A stretch of 45,168 bases of DNA, from assembly GCA_017471245.1 (NCBI GenBank), contig JAFUVB010000050.1, forward strand, positions 1 through 45,168, given 5' to 3'. The stretch comes from Prevotella sp. GTDB lineage: Bacteria; Bacteroidota; Bacteroidia; Bacteroidales; Bacteroidaceae. The notes under the pieces are model-generated. The model was not told the DNA's origin. It searched no databases and was given only the letters and a program-made list of their open reading frames with translations. The position numbers and the translations under genes were made by a program. Position 1 is the first letter of the stretch. Every line of letters begins with the position of its first letter. Positions 36,001 to 43,608 of this stretch are shown in pieces.

Positions 36001-36466
36001 AACGGTCGTAGACACTGCTTCGGGCATATACACTCCGATGATTGGCAAACACCTCGGAATAGTGTTCAATCATCCTCCGGGCAATGCCCCGATGCTGCTC
36101 GGCACCCAACGGCGTCAGTTTCCCGCCGTTGCCCTGAGCGTTTTTCCATATCTTTTTCAATCGTTTCTTCAGACTCTTGCCAAGCTTCGTGAGATTGGCA
36201 TCGTCGGCAAACTGCGCATTCACCCATTCATAACGGCTGTCAGAAGGCAGCCAGCGCGAGCCGTGCCGCCCATAATGCGAAATATAAAAAGGCTTGAATC
36301 CGGCAGGAACAGCAGTGAGCGTGTCATCAGGTGCATGATAAACGAAATACACACCGCCGCGCCGTTCCTGCATGGTCTGTGCAGAAAGCGTGCAACAGAG
36401 CATGAGCAACAGACCAGCAACTATCGCACCAAATCGTTTTCTAAAATGTATCATCTCCAAATTCAT
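33059..36466 (-). CDS. Fusion of histidine acid phosphatase and GH92 alpha-mannosidase
   Basis: This secreted bimodular enzyme starts MNLEMIHFRKRFGAIVAG (1135 residues). The open frame to 36508 would precede the signal peptide and overlap recQ. A signal peptide ends near TLSAQ. The first module (about 30-390) is a histidine acid phosphatase, with the RHGSR phosphohistidine motif (His68) and GHD (about 317-319). The second (about 398-1120) is GH92. FITEGAACHYTWYVPHD holds the expected general acid Glu (about 940), and GLSGNDDAGQMSAWYVFSALG holds the paired Asp base residues (about 1026-1027). GH92 enzymes are calcium-dependent exo-alpha-mannosidases. The fusion suggests removal of phosphate and mannose from phosphorylated mannans or N-glycans (inference). 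It sits just before the ECF sigma gene. Confidence 0.88.
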   Translation of the reverse strand: MNLEMIHFRKRFGAIVAGLLLMLCCTLSAQTMQERRGGVYFVYHAPDDTLTAVPAGFKPFYISHYGRHGSRWLPSDSRYEWVNAQFADDANLTKLGKSLKKRLKKIWKNAQGNGGKLTPLGAEQHRGIARRMIEHYSEVFANHRSVYARSSVYDRCAKSMQAFCGELEHLSAGQSLQFDVVTDSADMEWMAYSSPELKALEAKTKPRGWLTGERIAKALFKDPSKVENCDKLLSEIHTIASDMQDVPLKIRFDDVLTDGEWRSVYDQNNLRMWTCNGLCPDNYGVAARSAISLWQRVVADADEAIRQGNVAAHLRFGHDTNLYRLLSLIGAESLSDERADHMDEVLPMAANLQLIFFTNGKDVIVKVLHNEREVKLGLRSTKVYMRWDEMKKFVYNRIIDFENLRRIEAINTMVGTDYAVTKSAGRYGKGSEEHGQTIPAVLEPNGMNFWTPQTRDSERKCVAPYYYSDTLLQGFRNSHWLVGGCTQDYGTFTLMPLMDSLRLKPTERASRFSHADEVSHPDYYSVILPDEHLKAEMTGLSHSAMFRFTYQKDGKAYFVVNPNSDENEGFVAVDTVKNCIYGYNPVHRIYQGWGEKAGFNGWFVVAFELPIVEYGVKDTVAWVAFDVRKGQGVLVKAGSSFVDLKGAFNNIDQEMPHWEFYDTRCRVVEAWQKKLKRVMVDGDDDAAIRQFNGALYRAGFLPRAFSDKDGRYPSFAGGKEIMRHSLGKIGGKSIYQRVYMDFSMWDTYRALHPLNILIEPTTSAMLNSLVHMYEQGGWLPIFPCWNSYTAAMIGDHCIAALSDAIVKNVSNLNVEKAYEAMRKNAFEVPATAEEYANGMGRRALESYLKYGYIPMEDSVMEAFHTHEQVSRTLEYAYDDFALAQVAKKLGKTDDYQQLMKRASNWRNVINPRTGWADGRFRNGKWLNNRDQVHRVPFITEGAACHYTWYVPHDPYGLMQAMGGRDVYVARLDSMFTEGLYWHGNEPCHQVAYMFSYAGEPWRTQKWVKHIMSTEYLDEPGGLSGNDDAGQMSAWYVFSALGFYPVCPATPYYVIGTPMFSTARIGNFIIQADNVSEENFYIQRATWNGQPYTKNYITHDMIKQGGVLKFTMGHEPNKEWGSRPEDCPPDVMNGNQ

Positions 36467-36504
36467 GATGAAACCCGTTCTTGTCATCATCTCACGAAAC
36501 CATT

Positions 36505-38685
36505 TCAATTGGCAAGCTCAGACAGGAACTTGATGCGAACCAGCCGCACCTCATCCTCAGAATAGTCATCCCCCAGTTCTTCCATGGCGGTATTCAAGTC
36601 ATCGGTATCGCTTTCGCGGAAATACTCGAAGATGTCATCCACATGATCCTCATCCATCACCTCGTCTAAGAAATAGTCGATGTTGAGTTTCGTACCGCTA
36701 TATACAATAGCCTCCACCTCGTCGAGCAGTTCTTCGAATTCCAGTCCCTGCGCATTGGCTATGTCATCCAATGCCACCTGACGGTCGATGCTCTGAATGA
36801 TTTTCACTTTGAGCATGCTCTTCTTGGCAACGGTGCGCACGCGCAGATCCTCAGGGCGCTCTATTTCGTTCTCGTCGCAGTGCTTCTTGATAAGCTCAAC
36901 AAACTCCCTGCCAAACTTGCGCGCCTTGCCTGCCCCGACACCTTGAATATTTTGCAGTTCTTCTAAAGTAATCGGATAGACGGTTGCCATCTGCTCCAAA
37001 GAGCCGTCCATGAAGATCACGTATGGCGGAAGCCCGTTTTTCTTGGCCACCTTCTTCCTCAAGTCCTTCAGCATGGCATAGAGTTCCGGATCCAAGGCGC
37101 TGCCATGGCCATCCATCATTTCTTCATCCTCGTCGTCGTTAAACTCCTTGTCCTCTACAATCATAAACGACGATGGTTTCTTGATGAACCTCTTGCCTGC
37201 TGCCGTAAGCTTGAGCAACCCGTAGTTCTCAACGTCTTTTCGCAGATAGCCGGCTATCAATGCCTGCCTGATCACCGGATTCCACAATTTGGAATCCTCA
37301 TCCTCACCAGAGCCGAACTCTTCCAGTTTGTCATGTTTATGAGCAATGATGTCGTCAGTGGCATTTCCTTTTACAAAGTCAATGACATAGTCAGTGCGGA
37401 AGTCTTCCTTGATAGCCAGAATGGCTTTCAACACGATGAGCAGCGCATTCTCACCCTCGATCTTGGTCTTGGGATGCAGGCAGTTGTCACAGCTACCGCA
37501 ATTGTCTTCTTTGTAATCCTCGCCGAAATAATGCAACAGCAGTTTGCGGCGACATACCGACGACTCTGCGTATGCAGCCGTTTCCTGCAACAGCTGTCGC
37601 CCGATGTCCTGCTCTGCCACTGGTTTTCCTTCCATGAACTTCTCTAACTTCTGCAAGTCTTTGTAGGAATAGAAGGCGATACACTTGCCTTCACCGCCAT
37701 CGCGCCCGGCACGTCCTGTCTCCTGATAATAGCCTTCAAGACTCTTGGGAATGTCATAGTGAATCACAAAGCGCACATCAGGCTTGTCAATGCCCATACC
37801 AAAGGCTATCGTGGCAACGATTACGTCGATTCTCTCCATCAGGAAATCATCCTGCGTGGTGCTGCGTGTCTGCGAGTCGAGACCGGCATGATAGGGTGCC
37901 GCCTTGATGTCGTTGGCACAAAGCACAGCCGCCAGCTCCTCCACCTTCTTGCGCGACAGACAGTAGATGATGCCGCTCTTGCCCGAATTCTGCTTGATGA
38001 ACTTCACTATCTGCTTGTCCACGTCTTTTGCCGACTTCTGCCTCACCTCGTAATACAGGTTGGGGCGATTGAACGAGCTCTTGAATTCCGTAGCATCCAT
38101 GATATTCAGGCTCTTCTTGATATCGGTGCGCACCTTGTCGGTTGCCGTCGCAGTGAGCGCGATGACGGGTGCGGCGCCTATTTCATTGATGATCGGACGT
38201 ATGCGGCGATACTCCGGACGGAAGTCATGCCCCCACTCTGATATGCAATGCGCCTCATCAATGGCATAGAAAGAAATCTTACACATCTTCAGAAACTCCA
38301 CATACTCCTCCTTCGTCAGCGATTCAGGAGCCACATAAAGCAGTTTCGTCTTTCCCGAAACGATGTCGCTCTTCACCTGATCGATGGCGGCTTTGTTCAA
38401 CGAGGAGTTCAGATAGTGAGCCACGCCGTCTTCCTCGCTCATGCCGTTAACCACATCCACCTGGTTTTTCATCAAGGCGATGAGTGGTGAGATGACGATT
38501 GCCGTGCCATCCATGATGAGCGAAGGAAGCTGATAGCACAGCGACTTGCCGCCGCCCGTAGGCATCAACACAAAGGTGTTTTTCCCGGCAAGCACATTGC
38601 GGATGATTGCCTCTTGGTCGCCCTTGAAAGTGTCAAAGCCGAAATGGTGCTTCAACTTCTGTATAAGATTCACTTCCTTTGTCAT
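36505..38685 (-). CDS. recQ: ATP-dependent DNA helicase RecQ
   Basis: This 3'-5' DNA helicase acts in recombination and fork repair. The 726 residues show Walker A (LMPTGGGKSLCYQLP, about 39-53), the DEAH box in AIDEAHCISEWGHDFRP, and motif VI in YYQETGRAGRDG. The RecQ zinc-binding region contains CRRKLLLHYFGED and CGSCDNC. A winged-helix (RQC) region follows, and an HRDC domain (about 530-610: LRKKVAKKNGLPPYVIF). An acidic C-terminal extension beyond HRDC makes it longer than E. coli RecQ (about 609). It follows clpX by 47 bp in the tig-clpP-clpX-recQ order I recall for Bacteroidales. Confidence 0.96.
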   Translation of the reverse strand: MTKEVNLIQKLKHHFGFDTFKGDQEAIIRNVLAGKNTFVLMPTGGGKSLCYQLPSLIMDGTAIVISPLIALMKNQVDVVNGMSEEDGVAHYLNSSLNKAAIDQVKSDIVSGKTKLLYVAPESLTKEEYVEFLKMCKISFYAIDEAHCISEWGHDFRPEYRRIRPIINEIGAAPVIALTATATDKVRTDIKKSLNIMDATEFKSSFNRPNLYYEVRQKSAKDVDKQIVKFIKQNSGKSGIIYCLSRKKVEELAAVLCANDIKAAPYHAGLDSQTRSTTQDDFLMERIDVIVATIAFGMGIDKPDVRFVIHYDIPKSLEGYYQETGRAGRDGGEGKCIAFYSYKDLQKLEKFMEGKPVAEQDIGRQLLQETAAYAESSVCRRKLLLHYFGEDYKEDNCGSCDNCLHPKTKIEGENALLIVLKAILAIKEDFRTDYVIDFVKGNATDDIIAHKHDKLEEFGSGEDEDSKLWNPVIRQALIAGYLRKDVENYGLLKLTAAGKRFIKKPSSFMIVEDKEFNDDEDEEMMDGHGSALDPELYAMLKDLRKKVAKKNGLPPYVIFMDGSLEQMATVYPITLEELQNIQGVGAGKARKFGREFVELIKKHCDENEIERPEDLRVRTVAKKSMLKVKIIQSIDRQVALDDIANAQGLEFEELLDEVEAIVYSGTKLNIDYFLDEVMDEDHVDDIFEYFRESDTDDLNTAMEELGDDYSEDEVRLVRIKFLSELAN

Positions 38686-38732
38686 ATATTAAGCAGTTCT
38701 TTTACTGGATAATAATGGTGTTTTATGGTATA

Positions 38733-39977
38733 TCATGCGCTTGCCAGCATGCTGTTGCCCGTTTTCTCCAACTGCCGCTTCGCATAGTCGAGAGTTACTT
38801 CGAAGGTCTTCACCCGTTTCGAAGGTATTTCAAACATCGCATCCATCATCATGCTCTCCACGATGGAGCGCAGTCCGCGGGCACCAAGCTTATACTCCAC
38901 CGCACGGTCAACCACGTAGTCGAGCGTCTCTTGCGGAATCTCCAGTTTGATACCGTCCATCTCAAAGAGCTTCTTGTATTGTTTCACGATGGAGTTCTTG
39001 GGTTCCACCAGGATCTTCCGCAAGGCCTCTTTGTCGAGCGGGTTCAGATAGGTGAGCACGGGAAGTCGGCCTATAATCTCGGGAATCAGGCCAAACGACT
39101 TCAGATCTTGCGGTGCAACATACTGCATCAGGTTGCCTTTGTCAATCTTGTGCGCATGCTGCACGCTGTTATAGCCCACCACGTGAGTATTCAGGCGCTG
39201 TGCGATTTTCCGTTCAATGCCGTCGAAGGCACCGCCGCATATAAAGAGAATGTTGCGCGTGTCCACATGTATGAATTCCTGTTCGGGATGTTTTCTGCCG
39301 CCATGCGGGGGAACGTTCACGGTGGTTCCCTCCAACAACTTGAGCAGTCCCTGCTGCACGCCCTCGCCGCTCACGTCGCGCGTGATGCTGGGATTGTCGC
39401 TCTTGCGCGCAATCTTGTCGATCTCGTCGATGAACACGATGCCGCGCTGAGCTGCCTCCACATCATAGTCGGCCACTTGCAGCAGCCTGCTGAGAATGCT
39501 CTCCACGTCCTCGCCCACATAGCCTGCCTCGGTGAACACGGTGGCATCCACGATGGTGAACGGCACATCGAGCATCTTAGCAATGGTGCGCGCCATGAGC
39601 GTCTTGCCCGTTCCCGTGCTTCCCACCATGATGATGTTGCTCTTTTCTATCTCCACGCCGTTGTCGCTATCAGGCTGCACCAGGCGCTTATAATGGTTAT
39701 ACACCGCCACCGAGAGGTATCGCTTGGCATCATCCTGACCGATGACATACTGGTCGAGATGGTTTTTAATCTCAATCGGCTTAGGCACTCTCTTCAACTT
39801 GAACTTCCCATTCTCGCCATCCTTTGCTTTGCCCTTCGGGGCGAGCACGCCCGACGACTGGGTAATCTCGTAGGCTTGCATGGCACAGTCCTCACAGATA
39901 TACCCGTTGATACCCGTGATTAACAGCTTTACCTCGTTTTCGTTACGTCCGCAAAAACTACATACTTTCTTTGGCAT
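38733..39977 (-). CDS. clpX: ClpXP protease ATPase subunit ClpX
   Basis: This AAA+ unfoldase delivers substrates to ClpP. The 414-residue protein has an N-terminal zinc-binding domain (Cys6, Cys9, Cys28, Cys31 in CSFC and CEDC), Walker A GSTGTGKT, Walker [14 protein letters not shown], and sensor/arginine regions further on ([30 protein letters not shown]). Length matches the family. It lies 15 bp after clpP, as in most bacteria where the two are co-transcribed. Confidence 0.97.
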   Translation of the reverse strand: MPKKVCSFCGRNENEVKLLITGINGYICEDCAMQAYEITQSSGVLAPKGKAKDGENGKFKLKRVPKPIEIKNHLDQYVIGQDDAKRYLSVAVYNHYKRLVQPDSDNGVEIEKSNIIMVGSTGTGKTLMARTIAKMLDVPFTIVDATVFTEAGYVGEDVESILSRLLQVADYDVEAAQRGIVFIDEIDKIARKSDNPSITRDVSGEGVQQGLLKLLEGTTVNVPPHGGRKHPEQEFIHVDTRNILFICGGAFDGIERKIAQRLNTHVVGYNSVQHAHKIDKGNLMQYVAPQDLKSFGLIPEIIGRLPVLTYLNPLDKEALRKILVEPKNSIVKQYKKLFEMDGIKLEIPQETLDYVVDRAVEYKLGARGLRSIVESMMMDAMFEIPSKRVKTFEVTLDYAKRQLEKTGNSMLASA

Positions 39978-39992
39978 TTCTCCTTACGCTCC

Positions 39993-40685
39993 TTATGGTT
40001 GTTCCTCTACGCCCTTTTTTCTCATGAGCACGCTGTCGATCATTCCATACTCTTTGGCTTCTTCGGCGGTCATCCAGTAGTTTCGGTCGGAGTCTGCCCA
40101 CACCTTGTCAAACGGAGTATGCGAATGGTCGCTGATGATTGTATAGAGTTCTTTCTTGTATTTCATGATCTCACGCGCCTCGATCTCGATGTCAGAAGCT
40201 TGACCCTGCACGCCGCCGAGCGGCTGATGAATCATCACGCGGCTATGTGGAAGAGCCGAGCGCTTGCCTTCTGCACCAGCCACCAGCAATACGGCTGCCA
40301 TCGAAGCTGCCATGCCCGTGCAGGTGGTTGCCACGTCGGATGAGATAAACTGCATCGTGTCGTAGATGCCCAGTCCCGCCGTTACGCTGCCGCCGGGCGA
40401 ATTCAGATAGATGTTGATATCCTTTCCCGGATCGAGCTGTTCCAGGAAGAGCAGCTGCGCCATGATGGTGTTTGCCACGTAGTCGTCGATTTGTGTGCCG
40501 AGGAAGATGATGCGGTCCATCATCAGTCGCGAGAACACATCCATCTGAGTAACGTTCAGCTGTCGTTCTTCCAGTACATAAGGATTCATATACTGAGCCT
40601 GCGCGCTCATCACATCATCGAGCACCATGCCGTTAATTCCCAAATGCTTGGTAGCATATTTTCTAAAATCGTTCATATTACTCAT
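39993..40685 (-). CDS. clpP: ATP-dependent Clp protease proteolytic subunit
   Basis: ClpP is the barrel-shaped serine protease partner of ClpX. The 230-residue protein carries the catalytic serine in TGMAASMAAV (Ser128), the His in VMIHQPLGG (His153) and an Asp in WADSDRNYWM (near 200). The N-terminus (about 30 residues before the conserved core) may be a propeptide. A -7 box (TATCTTTG, 40749-40742) lies 57 bp before the start and is framed by a 9 bp inverted repeat. The start of clpX is 15 bp downstream of its stop. Confidence 0.97.
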   Translation of the reverse strand: MSNMNDFRKYATKHLGINGMVLDDVMSAQAQYMNPYVLEERQLNVTQMDVFSRLMMDRIIFLGTQIDDYVANTIMAQLLFLEQLDPGKDINIYLNSPGGSVTAGLGIYDTMQFISSDVATTCTGMAASMAAVLLVAGAEGKRSALPHSRVMIHQPLGGVQGQASDIEIEAREIMKYKKELYTIISDHSHTPFDKVWADSDRNYWMTAEEAKEYGMIDSVLMRKKGVEEQP

Positions 40686-40707
40686 TGCGTTTTAATAGAT
40701 AAAAAAG

Positions 40708-40770
40708 GAAGTTATCAACTATTTTTCATCCTTGTGAGTTACAAAGATACGAAAAAAAGTCGATAACTTC
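40708..40770 (-). promoter_or_regulatory. clpP -7 box inside a 9 bp inverted repeat
   Basis: TATCTTTG (minus strand, 40749-40742) fits TAnnTTTG. GAAGTTATC (40708-40716) and GATAACTTC (40762-40770) are perfect inverted copies on either side. No TTTG is found at -33. The 40686-40836 gap otherwise holds only A/T tracts. Confidence 0.45.
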
Positions 40771-40836
40771 TTATTAGAAAGCAGTTTTTTAGCAAAAAAA
40801 CTTTTTTTAACTATTTGTCTGAATTCGGGCTTCTTC

Positions 40837-42198
40837 TTATTTGCCGCCTTCCATCAGCTTGTTGAACTCCTCGAGAGTTGCCTCTTTCGGATTCAGTTTC
40901 ACAACCTTCTTGAGTGCCTCGGTCAGCTTGCGGTCGATGCTGCGGTCGAGGAGATTGTCAACATACTCCTTTTTCTTCAGCATGTCGGCGGCATAGTTCT
41001 CAAGATACTCATCGGGAATGTTGTTCATGCCGTACTGTGCAAACTGTGCGCGGGCAGCTTCCTTGGCGGCATCCTTGATGTCGGCATCGTCGATCTTGAT
41101 GTCGTTGGCAGCCACCAGCTGCTCCTTGATCAGGTGCCACTCCAGCTCCTTGATGCTCATGTCGAAGTTCTTCTCCACATAGTCGGCACCCTTGTCCTTG
41201 TTGTTGTTCAGCATGATGCGCTTGAGCAGTGCCTCCGGGAACTCCAGCTTGCCCACCTTCTTCTCGCAATGAGCGCGCACGTCCTGGATGAACTTGAAGT
41301 CGCTGTCGGCCACGAACTGAGCCTTCAGCTGCTCGGCAATCTTCTCGCGGAACTCCTTCTCGTCTTTCACGGCACCCTGTCCATACACTGCGTCAAACAG
41401 TTCCTGGTTCACCTCAGCCTTCACATAGCGGCTGATTTCGGTCACCTGATAACTGAAGTCGGAAGTAATCTTCTCTGCCTCGTCGCGTGTGATCTTCAGC
41501 AGACCGGTCAGTTCGCCGAGATTCTCGGGATAGGCCTTCTTCGGGTTGAACGTGATCACGTCGCCCAGCTTCACGCCGTCGAACAGTTTCTTCTGGTCTT
41601 CCACCTTGATGTATGAAGGCAACATCACAGCCTCCGAAACGGTGATGCCGTCTTCCTTGGTATTGCCGTTCTCGTCGAGTTCGCGCAGGTCGCCCTTCAG
41701 CATGTCGTTCTCCTGATACTCCTCCACCTTGTCGTAGTGGCCTGAGCGCGATGCATACATGTCTACCTGCTGGTCGATCAGCTTGTCGTCAACGGTAATG
41801 GTATAATAGTCAATCTTGTCGCGACCGGTCAGCGCCATCTGGAACTCTGGAGCCACGGCGATATCGAACACGAAGGTGTAGGGAGCCTCGCCCTCTACGT
41901 CCACCGGCACCTGCTTGTCGCTGGGGAGCGGCTCGCCGAGCATCTGGATCTTGTTCTCGTTCACATACTTGTAAATCTCCTCGCCTAAGATTTTGTTGAT
42001 GGCATCCACCTTCACTGCAGTGCCATACTGGCGCTTGATCATGCTCATCGGGACCATGCCAGGACGGAAGCCCGGCACCTGAGCCTTCTTGCGGTAGTCT
42101 TTCAGTGTCTTCTCGACATTCTCCTTGTAGTCTGACTCTTCCACGGTAAGGGTCATCAGACCGTTCACCTTGTCAGGATTCTCAAATGTTACTTTCAT
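40837..42198 (-). CDS. tig: Trigger factor
   Basis: This ribosome-bound chaperone meets nascent chains. I chose the start MKVTFENPDKVNGLMTL (453 residues), because the longer open frame to 42243 would begin on the promoter -7 box. The N-terminal ribosome-binding domain has the signature GFRPGMVP (about residues 42-49). A middle FKBP-like domain (about 150-240) is divergent from the E. coli form, and the C-terminal part is the helical cradle. It is the first gene of the tig-clpP-clpX-recQ group, with 151 bp between it and clpP, where a clpP promoter is likely. Confidence 0.94.
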   Translation of the reverse strand: MKVTFENPDKVNGLMTLTVEESDYKENVEKTLKDYRKKAQVPGFRPGMVPMSMIKRQYGTAVKVDAINKILGEEIYKYVNENKIQMLGEPLPSDKQVPVDVEGEAPYTFVFDIAVAPEFQMALTGRDKIDYYTITVDDKLIDQQVDMYASRSGHYDKVEEYQENDMLKGDLRELDENGNTKEDGITVSEAVMLPSYIKVEDQKKLFDGVKLGDVITFNPKKAYPENLGELTGLLKITRDEAEKITSDFSYQVTEISRYVKAEVNQELFDAVYGQGAVKDEKEFREKIAEQLKAQFVADSDFKFIQDVRAHCEKKVGKLEFPEALLKRIMLNNNKDKGADYVEKNFDMSIKELEWHLIKEQLVAANDIKIDDADIKDAAKEAARAQFAQYGMNNIPDEYLENYAADMLKKKEYVDNLLDRSIDRKLTEALKKVVKLNPKEATLEEFNKLMEGGK

Positions 42199-42240
42199 TT
42201 TCTGTATTCTTGTTTTTTGATTATTTTTCAAATTGGGGTG

Positions 42241-42248
42241 CAAAGGTA
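42241..42248 (-). promoter_or_regulatory. Likely -7 box of tig
   Basis: TACCTTTG on the minus strand, 43 bp before the chosen tig start. No TTG occurs at the expected -33 distance, so support rests on the -7 box. Confidence 0.5.
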
Positions 42249-42302
42249 CGCATATTTTCCGTAATTACATGACATACAAGCAGAAAAATACGTTTTTTTA
42301 AC

Positions 42303-43130
42303 CTACTCGCCCGCCTCCTCAGCCGCTGCCTGCTCCTCTTTGCGGCGTTTCTCCTCGTCGATGAGCTGGAAGTCTTTCTTTTGCAGCACGAAGTTGGTAC
42401 CCAAGTATTTCTCCTTCACAATGGGGTTGGCTGCCAGCTCCTCCGGACTGCCCTGGAACAAGATTCGCCCCTCGAACAGCAGATAGGCACGGTCGGTGAT
42501 GTTCAGCGTCTCATGCACGTTGTGGTCGGTAATCAGGATGCCGATGTTGCGGTATTTCAGCTGCCACACGATGTGCTGGATGTCCTCCACGGCAATCGGG
42601 TCGACACCGGCAAACGGCTCGTCGAGCATGATGAACTTCGGCTCGATGGCGAGGCAGCGCGCTATCTCCGTGCGGCGGCGCTCACCGCCCGACAGCTGGT
42701 CGCCCTTGTTCTTGCGCACCTTCTGCAGGCGGAACTCGTCGATCAGGCTCTCCAACTTCTGCAGCTGATAGTCGCGGGGCTTGCCCGTCATCTCCAACAC
42801 CGCCATGATGTTGTCTTCCACGCTCAGTTTGCGAAACACGCTCGCCTCCTGCGGCAGGTAGCCGATGCCGGCACGTGCGCGCTTGTAAACGGGGAACCCC
42901 GTAATCTCCTGGTCGTTGATATAGATATGTCCGGCATTCGGCACTATCAAGCCCGTGGTCATATAAAACGAGGTGGTCTTTCCTGCTCCGTTAGGACCGA
43001 GCAGTCCCACAATCTCGCCCTGCCTCACGTTGATGTTCACGTCGTTCACCACCGTGCGCTTGCCATATCGCTTCACCAGTCCCTCGGCGCGAAGGATGGC
43101 GCGTTCCGTCTGAATGATTTCTTCTTCCAT
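42303..43130 (-). CDS. lptB: LPS export ABC transporter ATP-binding protein
   Basis: LptB powers extraction of lipopolysaccharide from the inner membrane with LptFG. I chose the start [17 protein letters not shown] (275 residues), because the longer frame to 43154 overlaps the -7 box. Walker A is GPNGAGKTT, the ABC signature [16 protein letters not shown], and Walker [14 protein letters not shown] followed by an H-loop ([10 protein letters not shown]). [11 protein letters not shown] and DHNVHETL are typical of LptB rather than other ABC ATPases. A charged C-terminal extension ([15 protein letters not shown]) is present. It is apparently a single gene, 104 bp upstream of tig. Confidence 0.93.
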   Translation of the reverse strand: MEEEIIQTERAILRAEGLVKRYGKRTVVNDVNINVRQGEIVGLLGPNGAGKTTSFYMTTGLIVPNAGHIYINDQEITGFPVYKRARAGIGYLPQEASVFRKLSVEDNIMAVLEMTGKPRDYQLQKLESLIDEFRLQKVRKNKGDQLSGGERRRTEIARCLAIEPKFIMLDEPFAGVDPIAVEDIQHIVWQLKYRNIGILITDHNVHETLNITDRAYLLFEGRILFQGSPEELAANPIVKEKYLGTNFVLQKKDFQLIDEEKRRKEEQAAAEEAGE

Positions 43131-43151
43131 GTCGTTTTCAGTTTCAAACGG

Positions 43152-43183
43152 CAAAGGTAATACATTTTTTGATTACTGGCAAA
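43152..43183 (-). promoter_or_regulatory. Bacteroidetes-type promoter of lptB
   Basis: TTTG, exactly 20 bp, TACCTTTG on the minus strand, a full pattern match. Its position 21 bp before the chosen start rules out the upstream in-frame Met at 43154. Confidence 0.85.
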
Positions 43184-43285
43184 TTATTTAACTTTATATA
43201 TATATTTAAGCAGAACGAACCATAACGCCGTTTTGGAGCCTCCGTCGCGGCTATTTCCATGCCCCGCGGAGACATTCTGCTTCAG

Positions 43286-43373
43286 CAAATCAATTTAATT
43301 TACCGCGCAAATCAATTTGATTTACTTTTCAAATCAATTTAATTTACTCAGCAAATCAAATTGATTTACTTTT
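43286..43373. repeat. 22 bp periodic array, four units (array 3)
   Basis: Units begin at 43286, 43308, 43330 and 43352. The cores are AAATCAATTTAATTT, AAATCAATTTGATTT, AAATCAATTTAATTT and AAATCAAATTGATTT. Spacers are ACCGCGC, ACTTTTC, ACTCAGC and ACTTTTC. CCGCGC, CTTTTC and CTCAG are the reverse complements of the GCGCGG, GAAAAG and CTGAG spacers in array 1, 38 kb away. Confidence 0.9.
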
Positions 43374-43455
43374 CCATTGCGGCGGTTCGGGGGAACGAAA
43401 ACGGCACTGCGGAGCAAGCAAAGAAGGTGTTTCAAAATACAGATATTCCTATATA

Positions 43456-43558
43456 AACAACGGATTTCACGGATTTTACGGATTTAAGTAATGCTGATGC
43501 AGAAACTTAAATAATCCGTAAAATCCGAGAAATCCGCAATCCGAGAAATCCGTTGTTG
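43456..43558. repeat. Long CGGATTT inverted repeat
   Basis: The left arm (43456-43489) reads ACAACGGATTTCACGG and continues with TTTTACGGATTTAAGT. The right arm (43504-43558) is its reverse complement, with two small insertions and one extra CGGATTTCT unit. The loop is about 14 bases. It lies 51 bp after the BspA-like gene stop and could act as its mRNA end. Confidence 0.8.
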
Positions 43559-43608
43559 CTTATTTTTAACGCGTACTCTTCGCGATACTGATGCTTACTA
43601 AAGGGAAA

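Larger units (their letters stand above)
43184..43608. other. Intergenic region between lptB and the BspA-like gene
   Basis: No gene is visible. The region contains a 22 bp periodic array (43286-43373), a CCATTGCGGCGGTTCGG GC-rich stretch with a GGCAC motif, and a long CGGATTT inverted repeat (43456-43558) close to the stop of the BspA-like gene. Confidence 0.75.
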
